A stretch of DNA of 57,775 nucleotides from contig JAJZHW010000009.1 of assembly GCA_021810805.1 (NCBI GenBank), positions 1 through 57,775 on the forward strand, read 5' to 3'. A program made the position numbers and the translations under genes. The notes below the pieces were generated by a model, which saw only the letters and a list, made by a program, of their open reading frames with translations, was not told the DNA's origin and did no database searches. This DNA comes from Nitrospirota bacterium (lineage in GTDB: Bacteria; Nitrospirota; Leptospirillia; Leptospirillales; Leptospirillaceae). This document shows, in pieces, positions 24,140-31,935 of the stretch. The stretch's first letter is position 1. Every line of letters starts with the position of its first letter.

Positions 24140-26473
24140 CTAGGCCTTTAGAGCCAGTGCAGGGTCCATCGAATCTGCCTTTGTCACGATTTCGGCAGCC
24201 ACGCTGTTCTTGGGGTCACGAAGAAGGATCTCCCGGGAGATCTGAAGGGCCTCCTCCTGTTGTCCGGATTCGTCGAGAAGGCGAGCGTAGAGGGCGCGAA
24301 AGCCAGTTTTGAAGGGGTTTCGCAAGAGGAACTCCCGAACCCGTCCCATGGCAGCTTCAGGCCGTCGGATGGCAAGTGACATATCCACCAAAAGCCGCAG
24401 GACCTCTTCCTGGTCGGAGTCAATGCCCAGAGATTGGTCATAGTAGTAAACCGCCTCTTCGTAGTTCCCCAGCTCCTGACAGACCATGCCGAAGCCAGAA
24501 AGGGCCGCATGGGATCGGGGATTCTTTTCGAAGGCCCGTTTGAAGTCCGACAGGGAGTCTGCAAAGTCTCCCATCAGAAGTGCGACCACCGCCCGTCCCT
24601 GGTAGGCCCGCTCGTCAGCCACCACCGGGAGAGCTCGGTCAAAGGCCTCCCGGGCTCCCGCCAAATCCCCGCTTCGGGTGAGGATCTCTCCCAGCTTGAT
24701 CTCCACCTCTCCCCGCTCTTCCCGGGTCAGACCCGGATCGCCGAGGGCTCCGCGGAGAAGCTCCTCCACTCCGTCGGTGATTCCTGCCCCGATCATGTCG
24801 TCGACTCTCTCAATAATTCCGAAGACTCTTCTCCGAGCTGTCACCAGGTACTGCATGACAAAGAGATCCCGGATTTCCTCCGGCGACTGGTCCCGAAGAA
24901 CGATCGTCCCGAGATCGATGTCGGTCCGCGCCTCTCCCCGACGAGCCAGCTCTTCGGCCATCTTCGAGAACTCGCTGGAGACGTTGGCTCCCAGCGTTTC
25001 GATCTGGAGGCCGGTCTGTTCGAGCAGCTCCACGAGAGTCTTCCGGGTAAAGAATCGCAGGTGGCTTCGGTCGAGGATTCCCTGCTCCTGATAGTCGAAG
25101 CGGCCTTGGGCAAGCCCTCCCAGAACCTCGTGGTAGCGCACATTGGGAACCGAAAGGACCAATACCCCCTGGGGAGAGAGATAGGGCACATATTTTTTGA
25201 GAAGCTTGACGGGGTCCTCCACATGTTCGAGAACATCGGCCATGACGATGGCATCGAAGCTCTCTTCGCTGAAGTCCGGTTCCCAGGCAGATGCGTCGGC
25301 AATGATCACCCGATCGTAGTAGGCCTTGGCCTCGAATCCACGGGCGGCCTCCTTTTCGATTCCCACCAGGGTGACATTCCCCCAGCGGGTCCTGATCCCT
25401 CGTCCCATGCTTCCCGTCCCGCACCCGATGTCGAGAATGCGGTTGGCTCCGGCCGGGATACGGTCGATGACCTCTCCCCGCTCCTTGCGATAGACCTGCT
25501 TGGGCTTCCAGATCGCCACTTTCTGATTGATGAGCCGCTCCCAGCTTTCGAGGAATCGATCGATGGGAAACTCCCGAGCCACGATCTCCCGGGAGGCCGC
25601 CCCCATGTGCAACGCCATCTGCCGATTGTCGAGAAGGCTCTGCACATAAGCTCTCAGATCATCCACCCGATCGGCCTGAAAGCCGTTGATGCCATCCTTG
25701 ACAGGGGATCCTGCATGGGTAAGCGCCACGATGGGCATCCCGGTAGCCATGGCTTCGAGTAGAGAGAAGTTGTAGCCGTCCTCCCAGGGCTCAACGGTGG
25801 TATGAAGAAGGAGGCGGTGGTGGCGCATCTGATCCTTCAGGTCCTCGAGGTTTTTTGAAGGGTGTGCACCGGGAATCCGGGGATTGAGCCCCAATGTGGT
25901 ATGGGGAATCCCGTCAAGAACCTGAGACGAAAGAGTCGCCCCCAGCATCAGGTCACGCTCTTCGATGAAGTTCCCGATCCGAAGGGCCCGTTCGTCGGTC
26001 CCGTCGTAGCCTCCCCACTCCGCGATATCGATCCCGGGCAGGATGACCGGCCCCGAAAACCCCCACGATTCCTTCTTGGAGGCCGAGATGAAGACAGGAG
26101 TGAGATCGCTGACCTGCGCCATGAGGTCGGCAAGGGCCTTCCGGTATTCCCGGGGGTCGATGGCATTTTTTCCCAGGGCAATCATGGTGTCGAGACGGTT
26201 GTGGAAGACCATGAACTGGGGAACCGCAGACTTGCGAGTGAGAAGAAGGTCGCTCATGTCATGGCAGATGATGGCGTCATACTCCTCCCGGGCCAGATGG
26301 CCCATCGCCGTCTTGAAGTCGACAATCCGGGAGCCTCGGGGACAGGGACGAAATTCCGTCATCCAGCGGTCATATCCCCCCTTCGATCTTTCGACGATAT
26401 CGAAGGTGACAGGAAGCTTGCCCAGAAGGGAGATGTATCCTTCATGCCAGTTAAACGTAAGAATGCGCAGCAT
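24140..26473 (-). CDS. Trifunctional glycosyltransferase-methyltransferase-TPR protein
   Basis: A 777-residue protein from ATG 26473 (AAGGAG 7 nt upstream). Residues ~1-320 are a GT4-like glycosyltransferase; WEDGYNFSLLEAMATGMPIV (230-249) is the E-x7-E donor-site region. Residues ~340-540 are a class I SAM methyltransferase (ILDIGCGTGSMGRGI at 346-360, VMADVLEHVEDP at 410-421). Residues ~580-770 are TPR-like helical repeats that may hold the protein substrate. Adding a sugar and methylating it in one polypeptide fits the methylated glycans seen on some flagellins, but that is inference. It overlaps the upstream gene by 23 nt. Confidence 0.8.
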   Translation of the reverse strand: MLRILTFNWHEGYISLLGKLPVTFDIVERSKGGYDRWMTEFRPCPRGSRIVDFKTAMGHLAREEYDAIICHDMSDLLLTRKSAVPQFMVFHNRLDTMIALGKNAIDPREYRKALADLMAQVSDLTPVFISASKKESWGFSGPVILPGIDIAEWGGYDGTDERALRIGNFIEERDLMLGATLSSQVLDGIPHTTLGLNPRIPGAHPSKNLEDLKDQMRHHRLLLHTTVEPWEDGYNFSLLEAMATGMPIVALTHAGSPVKDGINGFQADRVDDLRAYVQSLLDNRQMALHMGAASREIVAREFPIDRFLESWERLINQKVAIWKPKQVYRKERGEVIDRIPAGANRILDIGCGTGSMGRGIRTRWGNVTLVGIEKEAARGFEAKAYYDRVIIADASAWEPDFSEESFDAIVMADVLEHVEDPVKLLKKYVPYLSPQGVLVLSVPNVRYHEVLGGLAQGRFDYQEQGILDRSHLRFFTRKTLVELLEQTGLQIETLGANVSSEFSKMAEELARRGEARTDIDLGTIVLRDQSPEEIRDLFVMQYLVTARRRVFGIIERVDDMIGAGITDGVEELLRGALGDPGLTREERGEVEIKLGEILTRSGDLAGAREAFDRALPVVADERAYQGRAVVALLMGDFADSLSDFKRAFEKNPRSHAALSGFGMVCQELGNYEEAVYYYDQSLGIDSDQEEVLRLLVDMSLAIRRPEAAMGRVREFLLRNPFKTGFRALYARLLDESGQQEEALQISREILLRDPKNSVAAEIVTKADSMDPALALKA

Positions 26474-27416
26474 TGTCTTCTCCTTGTGTTTTGACGGAAG
26501 TTCCGTCGGAAAGTGTCCGGACGATCGAAAGCGCCCGGTGACGGTATGTGTGAGATTCAAGAACCTTTTTTCTTCCCTGGGCACCAATCCGATTGGCCAC
26601 CTCCGGGTGATCGAGGAGGAACCGGACACGATCGACAAGGTCCGCATCCTCGTAGACCACGAGGTCTTCATCGGGGACAAAGAGGTCGGCCAGTCCGGGC
26701 ACCGAATCGGTCAGAAGGCATTTGCCGATGGCCAGACTCTCGAAGACTCTCATGTTCAGATCATCCTTGACGGCCGAATTGAAGAGGAGACGCGAAGAGG
26801 AGAGAAAGCGGGCCATGTCGTCAAAGAAGAGCCGACGCACGCCCACCGAGTATCGGATCCCCAGACGGGCGAGACGGCGGGATCGTCTGTCCGTCTTTTC
26901 GGGGGAGGTACAGATGGCAACATCGAAGACTTCGGGGACATCGTGGGGGCGATGAATTTCGGGGTCGCAGGCCAGGGGGAGCCAGAAGACGGGCTTTCCC
27001 AGGCGTTCCCGGAAGATATCGACATAGGCCTTCTGGGCGAGGAAGACAACATCAAAGCGGCTGGCGATCTGAAGGTGGTCTGCCGCCTGAAGGTGGGTGT
27101 CGATCAGATAGCAGGCCTTGGGGAGGGTCGGATCCGACAGGATCGGCATCTCGAACCAAACACCGCTCTCCACAAAGAGGAGCCAGTCCGGGCGAAAACC
27201 TTCCAGACCTCGCTTGATCTCATGAATCGTCCCCTCTCTCAACTCGATGTCGTGAGGGATGACCCGGTCGGCGATTCCTTCGAGGTCCCAGGCCCGGAGC
27301 GTCCAGTCTGCGATCGTGGGTCCGCAGGTTTTTACGTTGGCCACCCCTCGCAGTGCCTTTTCGAGGTAGGCTCCGGTCGTATGGGGCATGGATGTGTACA
27401 TCATCAGGATGTTCAT
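26451..27416 (-). CDS. CgeB-type glycosyltransferase
   Basis: A 321-residue single-polypeptide GT-B protein from ATG 27416 (AAGGAGG 6 nt upstream). The N-terminal half has WLLFVESGVWFEMP and ACYLIDTHLQ, the C-terminal half VFDVAICTSPEKTD and LNMRVFESLAIGKCLLTD, the conserved donor-binding strand-helix of CgeB/DUF3880 enzymes. It is the first gene of the glycosyltransferase operon and sits about 25 nt after a sigma-54 promoter, which ties it to flagellar assembly. Its extreme 3' end overlaps the trifunctional gene. Confidence 0.75.
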   Translation of the reverse strand: MNILMMYTSMPHTTGAYLEKALRGVANVKTCGPTIADWTLRAWDLEGIADRVIPHDIELREGTIHEIKRGLEGFRPDWLLFVESGVWFEMPILSDPTLPKACYLIDTHLQAADHLQIASRFDVVFLAQKAYVDIFRERLGKPVFWLPLACDPEIHRPHDVPEVFDVAICTSPEKTDRRSRRLARLGIRYSVGVRRLFFDDMARFLSSSRLLFNSAVKDDLNMRVFESLAIGKCLLTDSVPGLADLFVPDEDLVVYEDADLVDRVRFLLDHPEVANRIGAQGRKKVLESHTYRHRALSIVRTLSDGTSVKTQGEDNAAHSYV

Positions 27417-27440
27417 GGCAACCTCCTTGCCCTGCATCAA

Positions 27441-27455
27441 GCACGATCCGTGCCA
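27441..27455 (-). promoter_or_regulatory. Sigma-54 promoter of the glycosyltransferase operon
   Basis: On the minus strand TGGCACG-N4-GTGCTT matches the -24/-12 consensus TGGCACG-N4-TTGCW, with the invariant GG and GC 10 nt apart. The predicted start is 11-12 nt further on, directly before CAAGGAGG, giving a leader of about 14 nt. The flgF promoter has the same geometry. Confidence 0.75.
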
Positions 27456-27638
27456 GCCCATGCAGACAAGAAGGAAACCTTCGAGGATGGTTTGATGGAT
27501 AAAGAAATTTCTGAGGGAGTTCTAAAAAACTTGAGGTCAAGAGAGAGAGGAGGAGATTTTTTCCCGGTTCCCCGGGAGGGGAGGGAATTTCTTCCCGTCA
27601 GAAGTTTGACGGACGGAAGGAGCGAGAGGGGAGGAGGG

Positions 27639-28127
27639 TCAGGCCCGACCCAGAATCTTCCGGCCAAAGAGCTTTCCGGAGTCCCGACCGGCCTTTCGGT
27701 AGGCTCCCTCCGGCCCCTGCCCGGTAATGGCGGCGATCCGGGAGGCCAGCGGGCCGCTGGGGGCTGCGAAGGGGGCCAAAACGGCACTCAGGCGCTCGAT
27801 GCGATGGGAGAGGAGGAGGAGCTCCGGGAGAGGCAAGGACATCAGGGCCTCGGGACCCTCCCGGTCGAGGGCTGCCTGGGCAGACAGGAGTGGAGCAAGG
27901 TCCATCTCCTCCACCCGGGCAAGGGTGACCGGGCCCCCCTCCTCTTGTCCTGCAAAGAGAAACTCGAGCAGGGTCCCGAGCTGGAGAAGAAACTCCCGGG
28001 CGGCGGTCGCCGACGGGGAGCTCTCAGGAGAGTCGCCCGACAATCGTTCCTCGCCGATTCCTGACTCCCGGCCCTCCAAAGGCGCCTTCTTCTCCCCAGA
28101 TGGCGGGGCCCCTTTCGTGGAACTCAT
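27639..28127 (-). CDS. Putative flagellar chaperone-like protein downstream of fliS
   Basis: A 162-residue protein whose ATG overlaps the fliS stop (ATGA). After a disordered, Pro/Ser-rich first third it is helical and Leu-rich (ATAAREFLLQLGTLLEFLF, SLPLPELLLLSHRIERLSAVL). Position after fliD-fliS and the helical make-up suggest a FliT-like secretion chaperone, but sequence similarity is too weak to say so firmly. A 200-nt spacer follows before the glycosyltransferase operon. Confidence 0.6.
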   Translation of the reverse strand: MSSTKGAPPSGEKKAPLEGRESGIGEERLSGDSPESSPSATAAREFLLQLGTLLEFLFAGQEEGGPVTLARVEEMDLAPLLSAQAALDREGPEALMSLPLPELLLLSHRIERLSAVLAPFAAPSGPLASRIAAITGQGPEGAYRKAGRDSGKLFGRKILGRA

Positions 28128-28576
28128 CCCCGCACCGACAAGGTCCGGCGAGGAAGGCCCCCGTCCGGAAAGGCCGCTGCCGGGGAGGAAGGGAGGGAGC
28201 CTCCCCGTGAGGAGGCGGCGGCGGTCTTCCATGTCCCCAGGAGGTCGACCAGGATCTCCCGAACAGCCCCCAGGCGCTCGGCCTCACCCGCCACATTGGC
28301 CAGGGTCACCTCCTGAATGAGAAAGAGGTAGAGAGAGACAAGGGAGTCCGAAAGCTCCTTGGGCTCCTGCCCGTCCACGGCCGAGGCCAGCTCGGAGAAA
28401 ATCCCCGTCAGCCGGTTGACGGCATCGGAGCGGCGGGGGATGTCGCCGGAGCTCATCGCCTCCTTCATGATGTCGACAAGGCGAACCGATCCCTCGTAAA
28501 GCCGGATCAGAAGATCGGCCGGAGGGAGGGTTCTCTCAAGTGTTTCCCGGTAGGTGGCGGCGGCGTAAGCGTTCAT
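28124..28576 (-). CDS. fliS: Flagellin chaperone FliS
   Basis: A 150-residue cytoplasmic chaperone that keeps flagellin monomers unfolded and bound for export. MNAYAAATYRETLERTLPPADLLIRLYEGSV is the conserved N-terminal cap and first helix (Y9, PADLLIRLYEG), followed by the four-helix bundle (LTGIFSELASAVD, SLVSLYLFLIQEVTLANV). The Ser/Ala-rich last 30 residues are longer than usual. It follows fliD by 57 nt and is coupled to the next gene. Confidence 0.92.
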   Translation of the reverse strand: MNAYAAATYRETLERTLPPADLLIRLYEGSVRLVDIMKEAMSSGDIPRRSDAVNRLTGIFSELASAVDGQEPKELSDSLVSLYLFLIQEVTLANVAGEAERLGAVREILVDLLGTWKTAAASSRGGSLPSSPAAAFPDGGLPRRTLSVRG

Positions 28577-28633
28577 CTCGAATCCTCATCATGGCTCATC
28601 TTGGGGTGGTCACCGGGAGGGAGCTCCCCTCCC

Positions 28634-30085
28634 CTAGATCACTCCTCGGGCGATTTGCTGCTGAACATAAGCCTGCTTCTGGTTCAAGCCTCCCAGAAGC
28701 CCCTGAAGCCCCGAATACTTCTCTTCGAGCTGGTCCTTGAGGTTGGCCAGCTCGTCCTGCTTGCGCGTCATCTCGCGAACATTCGTCCTCTCCTGGTCGT
28801 TGATGTCGGTGATCTCGCTGGCCAATGGCCCGCTGGCCGGATTGGCAAACTGCAGGAGAAGATCATGGACCCCCGAGACGATCCCGGGGGTCGCCCCCTG
28901 GCCGGTCATCAGGTGAACGACGTCATCGTAGTTTGACGCCAGGGCCTTGTCGAACTTTCCTGAATCAAAGGAGAGGTGGCCATTCCTCTGGAAGCTGATC
29001 CCCACATCGGCCAGGGTCCGGAGCTTTCCCGTCACCTTGTCCGACAGAGGCCGCGTCAGAACCGTTCCCAGACGGTTTCTGAGATCCACCACCGAGTAGG
29101 CGCCCAGGAGGGGGCCCCCCTGGCCGGTGGCGGGGTTGACCTGAGTCTCCTTGTCGAGGAAGTCGAGAAGGTCGTTGTAGCTTTTGACGAAGGCCCCGAC
29201 ATTCGTCTTGATCGTCTTGGTGTTGTGCACGATCGAGGCGGTTGTCGGCGTCGCGCCGGTGGTCTGGCGAAGGTGAATGACGGAACCGGGAATGGCGTCG
29301 GCCACGTCGTTCGACTCCGACTGCACCGGGACCCCGTTGACCGTCAGGTGAGCCAGCGAGGCCTTCTGGACCGTCTTGAAGGTAAAATCGAGCCCCTCCT
29401 GCTCCATGACCCGGAAGTTCATTCCATTTTTTGTGGAGGAGAGGGAAAGGGAGTAGGGAGCTCCCGGAGCTCCGGTGCGCATCACCATGGCGTGAATGCC
29501 GATGTGGGCATCGTTGATGGCTCCCGCCAGGCTGTCGAGGGTAAATCCGGTACTCTGGTCGAGGCGGACGGTTTTGAGCTTTCCCCCCACCAGATGGTCC
29601 CCGATCAGGAAGGTCAGGGTGGCATGGGAAAAGGCCCCATCGGGAGGAATGTTCAGGACGGAGGTCTTGTCCTTGTCGGGAACCCCCGAGGAGACGAGGA
29701 CCCCGGGACGGGCCAGGGAGGCGACGGAGACGCTGTACGATCCAAGGGAGGCCCCCGGACCGGGGGTCACGGTAAAGGCCGCATGGGGAGGAACGACACT
29801 CTTGAAAGCATTGAAATCCTGACGCAGGTGAAGATTGCCCGCCGACTTGAGAAAGCCGTCGAGCTTGCTCTGAACCTGCCGCCATATGGCCGACTTCGAC
29901 TCGAGCTCAGCCTGCTGCTGCTGCATCTGCTCGAGGGGAATGGCCGCAGCCTGAAGGTTCGCATTGACGAGCTTTTCCGTATCCAGCCCCTGCGAGAGGG
30001 CCGACATGTTGGTGATCCTCATGCGGCGAGGGGCGGAGGAAGCCCCTCCGTCGGCGCCGGGAATCGACCCGGAAATTCCGCTCAA
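28634..30085 (-). CDS. fliD: Flagellar cap protein FliD
   Basis: A protein of about 483 residues that caps the filament and folds incoming flagellin. The N-terminal D0 coiled region includes MSALSQGLDTEKLVNANLQA, the middle holds FliD domains (SYSVSVASLARPGVLVSS), and the C-terminal helix (QDELANLKDQLEEKYSGLQG, NQKQAYVQQQIA) mediates pentamer formation. There is no ATG at the natural start: GTG 30088 and TTG 30085 are adjacent, and the Shine-Dalgarno GGAGG is spaced correctly (6 nt) only for TTG. The chosen TTG is an inference from that spacing. Confidence 0.9.
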   Translation of the reverse strand: MSGISGSIPGADGGASSAPRRMRITNMSALSQGLDTEKLVNANLQAAAIPLEQMQQQQAELESKSAIWRQVQSKLDGFLKSAGNLHLRQDFNAFKSVVPPHAAFTVTPGPGASLGSYSVSVASLARPGVLVSSGVPDKDKTSVLNIPPDGAFSHATLTFLIGDHLVGGKLKTVRLDQSTGFTLDSLAGAINDAHIGIHAMVMRTGAPGAPYSLSLSSTKNGMNFRVMEQEGLDFTFKTVQKASLAHLTVNGVPVQSESNDVADAIPGSVIHLRQTTGATPTTASIVHNTKTIKTNVGAFVKSYNDLLDFLDKETQVNPATGQGGPLLGAYSVVDLRNRLGTVLTRPLSDKVTGKLRTLADVGISFQRNGHLSFDSGKFDKALASNYDDVVHLMTGQGATPGIVSGVHDLLLQFANPASGPLASEITDINDQERTNVREMTRKQDELANLKDQLEEKYSGLQGLLGGLNQKQAYVQQQIARGVI

Positions 30086-30195
30086 CACTCACCTCCATCC
30101 CCAGGCCGCCTCGGCGGGAGGGGCTCTTCCCCTCTCCCCGGGACGGCCGGAGGAGTCCTGGTTCATGACAATTGCAAACGCGCGCCCTGGAGGAC

Positions 30196-30230
30196 GCTAA
30201 AAATAGGGCCGGCCGACGTTTCCGCCGGCC
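30196..30230 (-). terminator. Rho-independent terminator of flagellin 1
   Basis: On the minus strand GGCCGGCG (30230-30223), loop GAAA, CGTCGGCC (30218-30211) with one G-U, then GGCCCTATTTTTAG. It separates the flagellin transcript from fliD. Confidence 0.8.
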
Positions 30231-30258
30231 GATCCCTAGGCCCGACGGGCGGGCCTGG

Positions 30259-31086
30259 CTAAGGGAGCAGCTTGATGGCTGCCTGTGGAATCAGGTTCGA
30301 CTGAGCCAGAACCGCCGCACCCGACTGCGACAGAATCTGCCGCTTGGTGAACTTGGCGGTCTCTCCGGCGAAATCCACGTCGCGGATTCCGGCACGGCTG
30401 GCCTGAACGTTTGTGGTGGCGGTGTTCAGGTTCCGGATCGTCCACTCCATACGGTCCTGGATGGCACCGATGTTACCTTGAAGCTCGTTGATCTTGTCCA
30501 ACGCCTTGTCCAGCTTTTCAACTGAATTCTTGGCGTCGTTGCGGTTCATGATGTCCGTCCCGCTGATGCCGAGGGCATCGGCATCGACCTTGCCGACCTT
30601 GACGTGCAGACGGTCGCTGAAGGAGGTGTAGATACCCACGTGAAACTTGAAGTCCTCATGGCTTCCGTCGAGGAGCTTCATGCCGTTGAAGTCGGTCACC
30701 TTGGCGATACGGGTGATTTCCGACTTGAGGTGCTGGTACTCCTGGTTGAGCACCTTGAGATCCTTCGGGGAGTAGGTGCTGTTGGCCGCTTCGATGGCCA
30801 GCTGCCGCATCTTCAGGATGATGGTGTTGTCGGTCTGAAGAGCCCCGTTCGTCGTCTGCAGGAGGCTCGATCCGTCATTGGCATTCCGGATGGCCGCCGC
30901 ATAGGACTTGACCTGTCCGCCCATACGCTGGGAGATCGCGTAACCGGCCGGGTCGTCCGCTGGGCTGTTCACGCGGTACCCGGAGGAGAGCCGGTTGATG
31001 TGCTTCGCCAGAGCACGCTGGGTTTCGTTCAGGTTGTACTGCGCATTCATCGACGCAATGTTGTCATTGATGACTAAACCGCTCAT
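30259..31086 (-). CDS. fliC: Flagellin 1
   Basis: A 275-residue flagellin. The conserved D0/D1 N-terminus (MNAQYNLNETQRALAKHINR, LSSGYRVNSPADDPAGYAIS) and C-terminus (NLNTATTNVQASRAGIRDVD, QSGAAVLAQSNLIPQAAIKL) are joined by a short central domain, so it is a minimal filament protein. It has its own sigma-28 promoter and terminator and a 90-nt leader with several GGA motifs. AAGGAGG precedes ATG 31086. It is about 50 percent similar to the second flagellin. The gene directly after the csrA-fliW fusion suggests post-transcriptional control. Confidence 0.95.
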   Translation of the reverse strand: MSGLVINDNIASMNAQYNLNETQRALAKHINRLSSGYRVNSPADDPAGYAISQRMGGQVKSYAAAIRNANDGSSLLQTTNGALQTDNTIILKMRQLAIEAANSTYSPKDLKVLNQEYQHLKSEITRIAKVTDFNGMKLLDGSHEDFKFHVGIYTSFSDRLHVKVGKVDADALGISGTDIMNRNDAKNSVEKLDKALDKINELQGNIGAIQDRMEWTIRNLNTATTNVQASRAGIRDVDFAGETAKFTKRQILSQSGAAVLAQSNLIPQAAIKLLP

Positions 31087-31175
31087 TGTTCCCTCCTTGG
31101 TTGATTCGGCCTTATCCCTGGCCTTGTCCTTTTGGTGCCCGGCGACGTGACCGGGGAGGCGATCCTCTTCGCCTC
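31087..31175 (-). promoter_or_regulatory. Flagellin 1 leader with candidate CsrA sites
   Basis: The 5' leader holds AAAAGGACAAGG, CAGGGATAAGG and, at the ribosome-binding site, CAAGGAGGGA. CsrA recognises A-N-GGA, best in a hairpin loop, and represses flagellin in Bacillus by covering such a site. Overlap with the Shine-Dalgarno is seen; binding is inferred. Confidence 0.45.
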
Positions 31176-31182
31176 AAGGACC

Positions 31183-31210
31183 TTTTCGGCAGGGGGCCAA
31201 AAAAACTTTA
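31183..31210 (-). promoter_or_regulatory. Sigma-28 promoter of flagellin 1
   Basis: On the minus strand TAAA (31210-31207), 16 nt, GCCGAAAA (31190-31183). The -35 shares its TAA with the stop codon of the csrA-fliW fusion. The enterobacterial spacing is 15; the flgM promoter here also uses 16, so the local factor may prefer it. Confidence 0.8.
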
Positions 31211-31906
31211 GGGGGTCTCCGAATTTTTTTTCGGAAGAAAAATCGGCTGGCGGAGCCACTCCTCAGACTCAGCCAAAATCACCTGCCGGCCGAGCCTTTC
31301 AGCCTCACGAACCAGGAGGGGGGCAAGAAGGTTGGCCGTGGCGGTCTCTCCGGAAAAGGTCACGATCACCATCGCTGTCAGCTCAGTGGACGGAATCGGC
31401 GAGAAAAACTCCCGGTCCCACTCGGGAAGAACGAGCCGGGACAGGTAGTCCGGAACGAGCAGGACCGGATCCATGACCACAAAGGCCAGCGCCGGATCGT
31501 CGAGGGACTGGAGCCAGTAAAAGACCTGCTCTTCCCCCGTCTCAAGAAGAAGAAAGCGCTGGGCTCCCGGAAATCCCGGAAGGCCGTCGGGAAAGCGGAT
31601 CACCCCCGATTCCGACACCGGGATCTCTCCGAAGCGAACTGTTTTGAATGTCGACATGGCCTCCCTGCCCTTGTCCGTTTTCCCGGCCGGCTGGTGAACG
31701 TCCCCGGCCACACTCTCTCTTGGGCTGTCCATCGCATTGCGGTTTTCCTCCTCGATGCGACGGAGGACCTCGTCCCGATGGACACGGACGCCTTCCGGCG
31801 CCTCGATGCCCAGACGGACAGAGCTTCCCTTCACCTCCAGCACCACCACCCGAACCGACGTTCCGATGGTGATGCCCTCCCCATTTTTTCTCGTCAGGAT
31901 AAGTAT
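31208..31906 (-). CDS. CsrA-FliW fusion protein
   Basis: One uninterrupted frame encodes 232 residues. Residues 1-58 are a full CsrA (LILTRKNGEGITIG, VVLEVKGSSVRLGIEAP, VHRDEVLRRIEEE, with the RNA-binding R44). A linker of about 25 residues follows, then residues 84-232 are FliW (VRFGEIPVSESGVIRFPDGL, WLQSLDDPALAFVVMDP). No ATG, GTG or TTG stands at the CsrA start. An ATA at 31906-31904 takes the place of the usual ATG and has GGAGG at the ideal 5 nt. FliW also has its own AGGGAGG and ATG (31657), so free FliW may be made too. CsrA blocks translation of flagellin mRNA and FliW sequesters CsrA until flagellin binds FliW. The gene lies between flgL and flagellin 1. Confidence 0.85.
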   Translation of the reverse strand: MLILTRKNGEGITIGTSVRVVVLEVKGSSVRLGIEAPEGVRVHRDEVLRRIEEENRNAMDSPRESVAGDVHQPAGKTDKGREAMSTFKTVRFGEIPVSESGVIRFPDGLPGFPGAQRFLLLETGEEQVFYWLQSLDDPALAFVVMDPVLLVPDYLSRLVLPEWDREFFSPIPSTELTAMVIVTFSGETATANLLAPLLVREAERLGRQVILAESEEWLRQPIFLPKKNSETP

Positions 31907-31935
31907 GGCGTCCTCCCTTCCCTGGGCGTACGGTT

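Noticed and set aside
30174-30188. Possible sigma-54 promoter before fliD (AGGGCGCGCGTTTGC)
   Set aside because: Only the GG and TTGC match; CACG is absent and the leader would be ~85 nt, unlike the two convincing sites.
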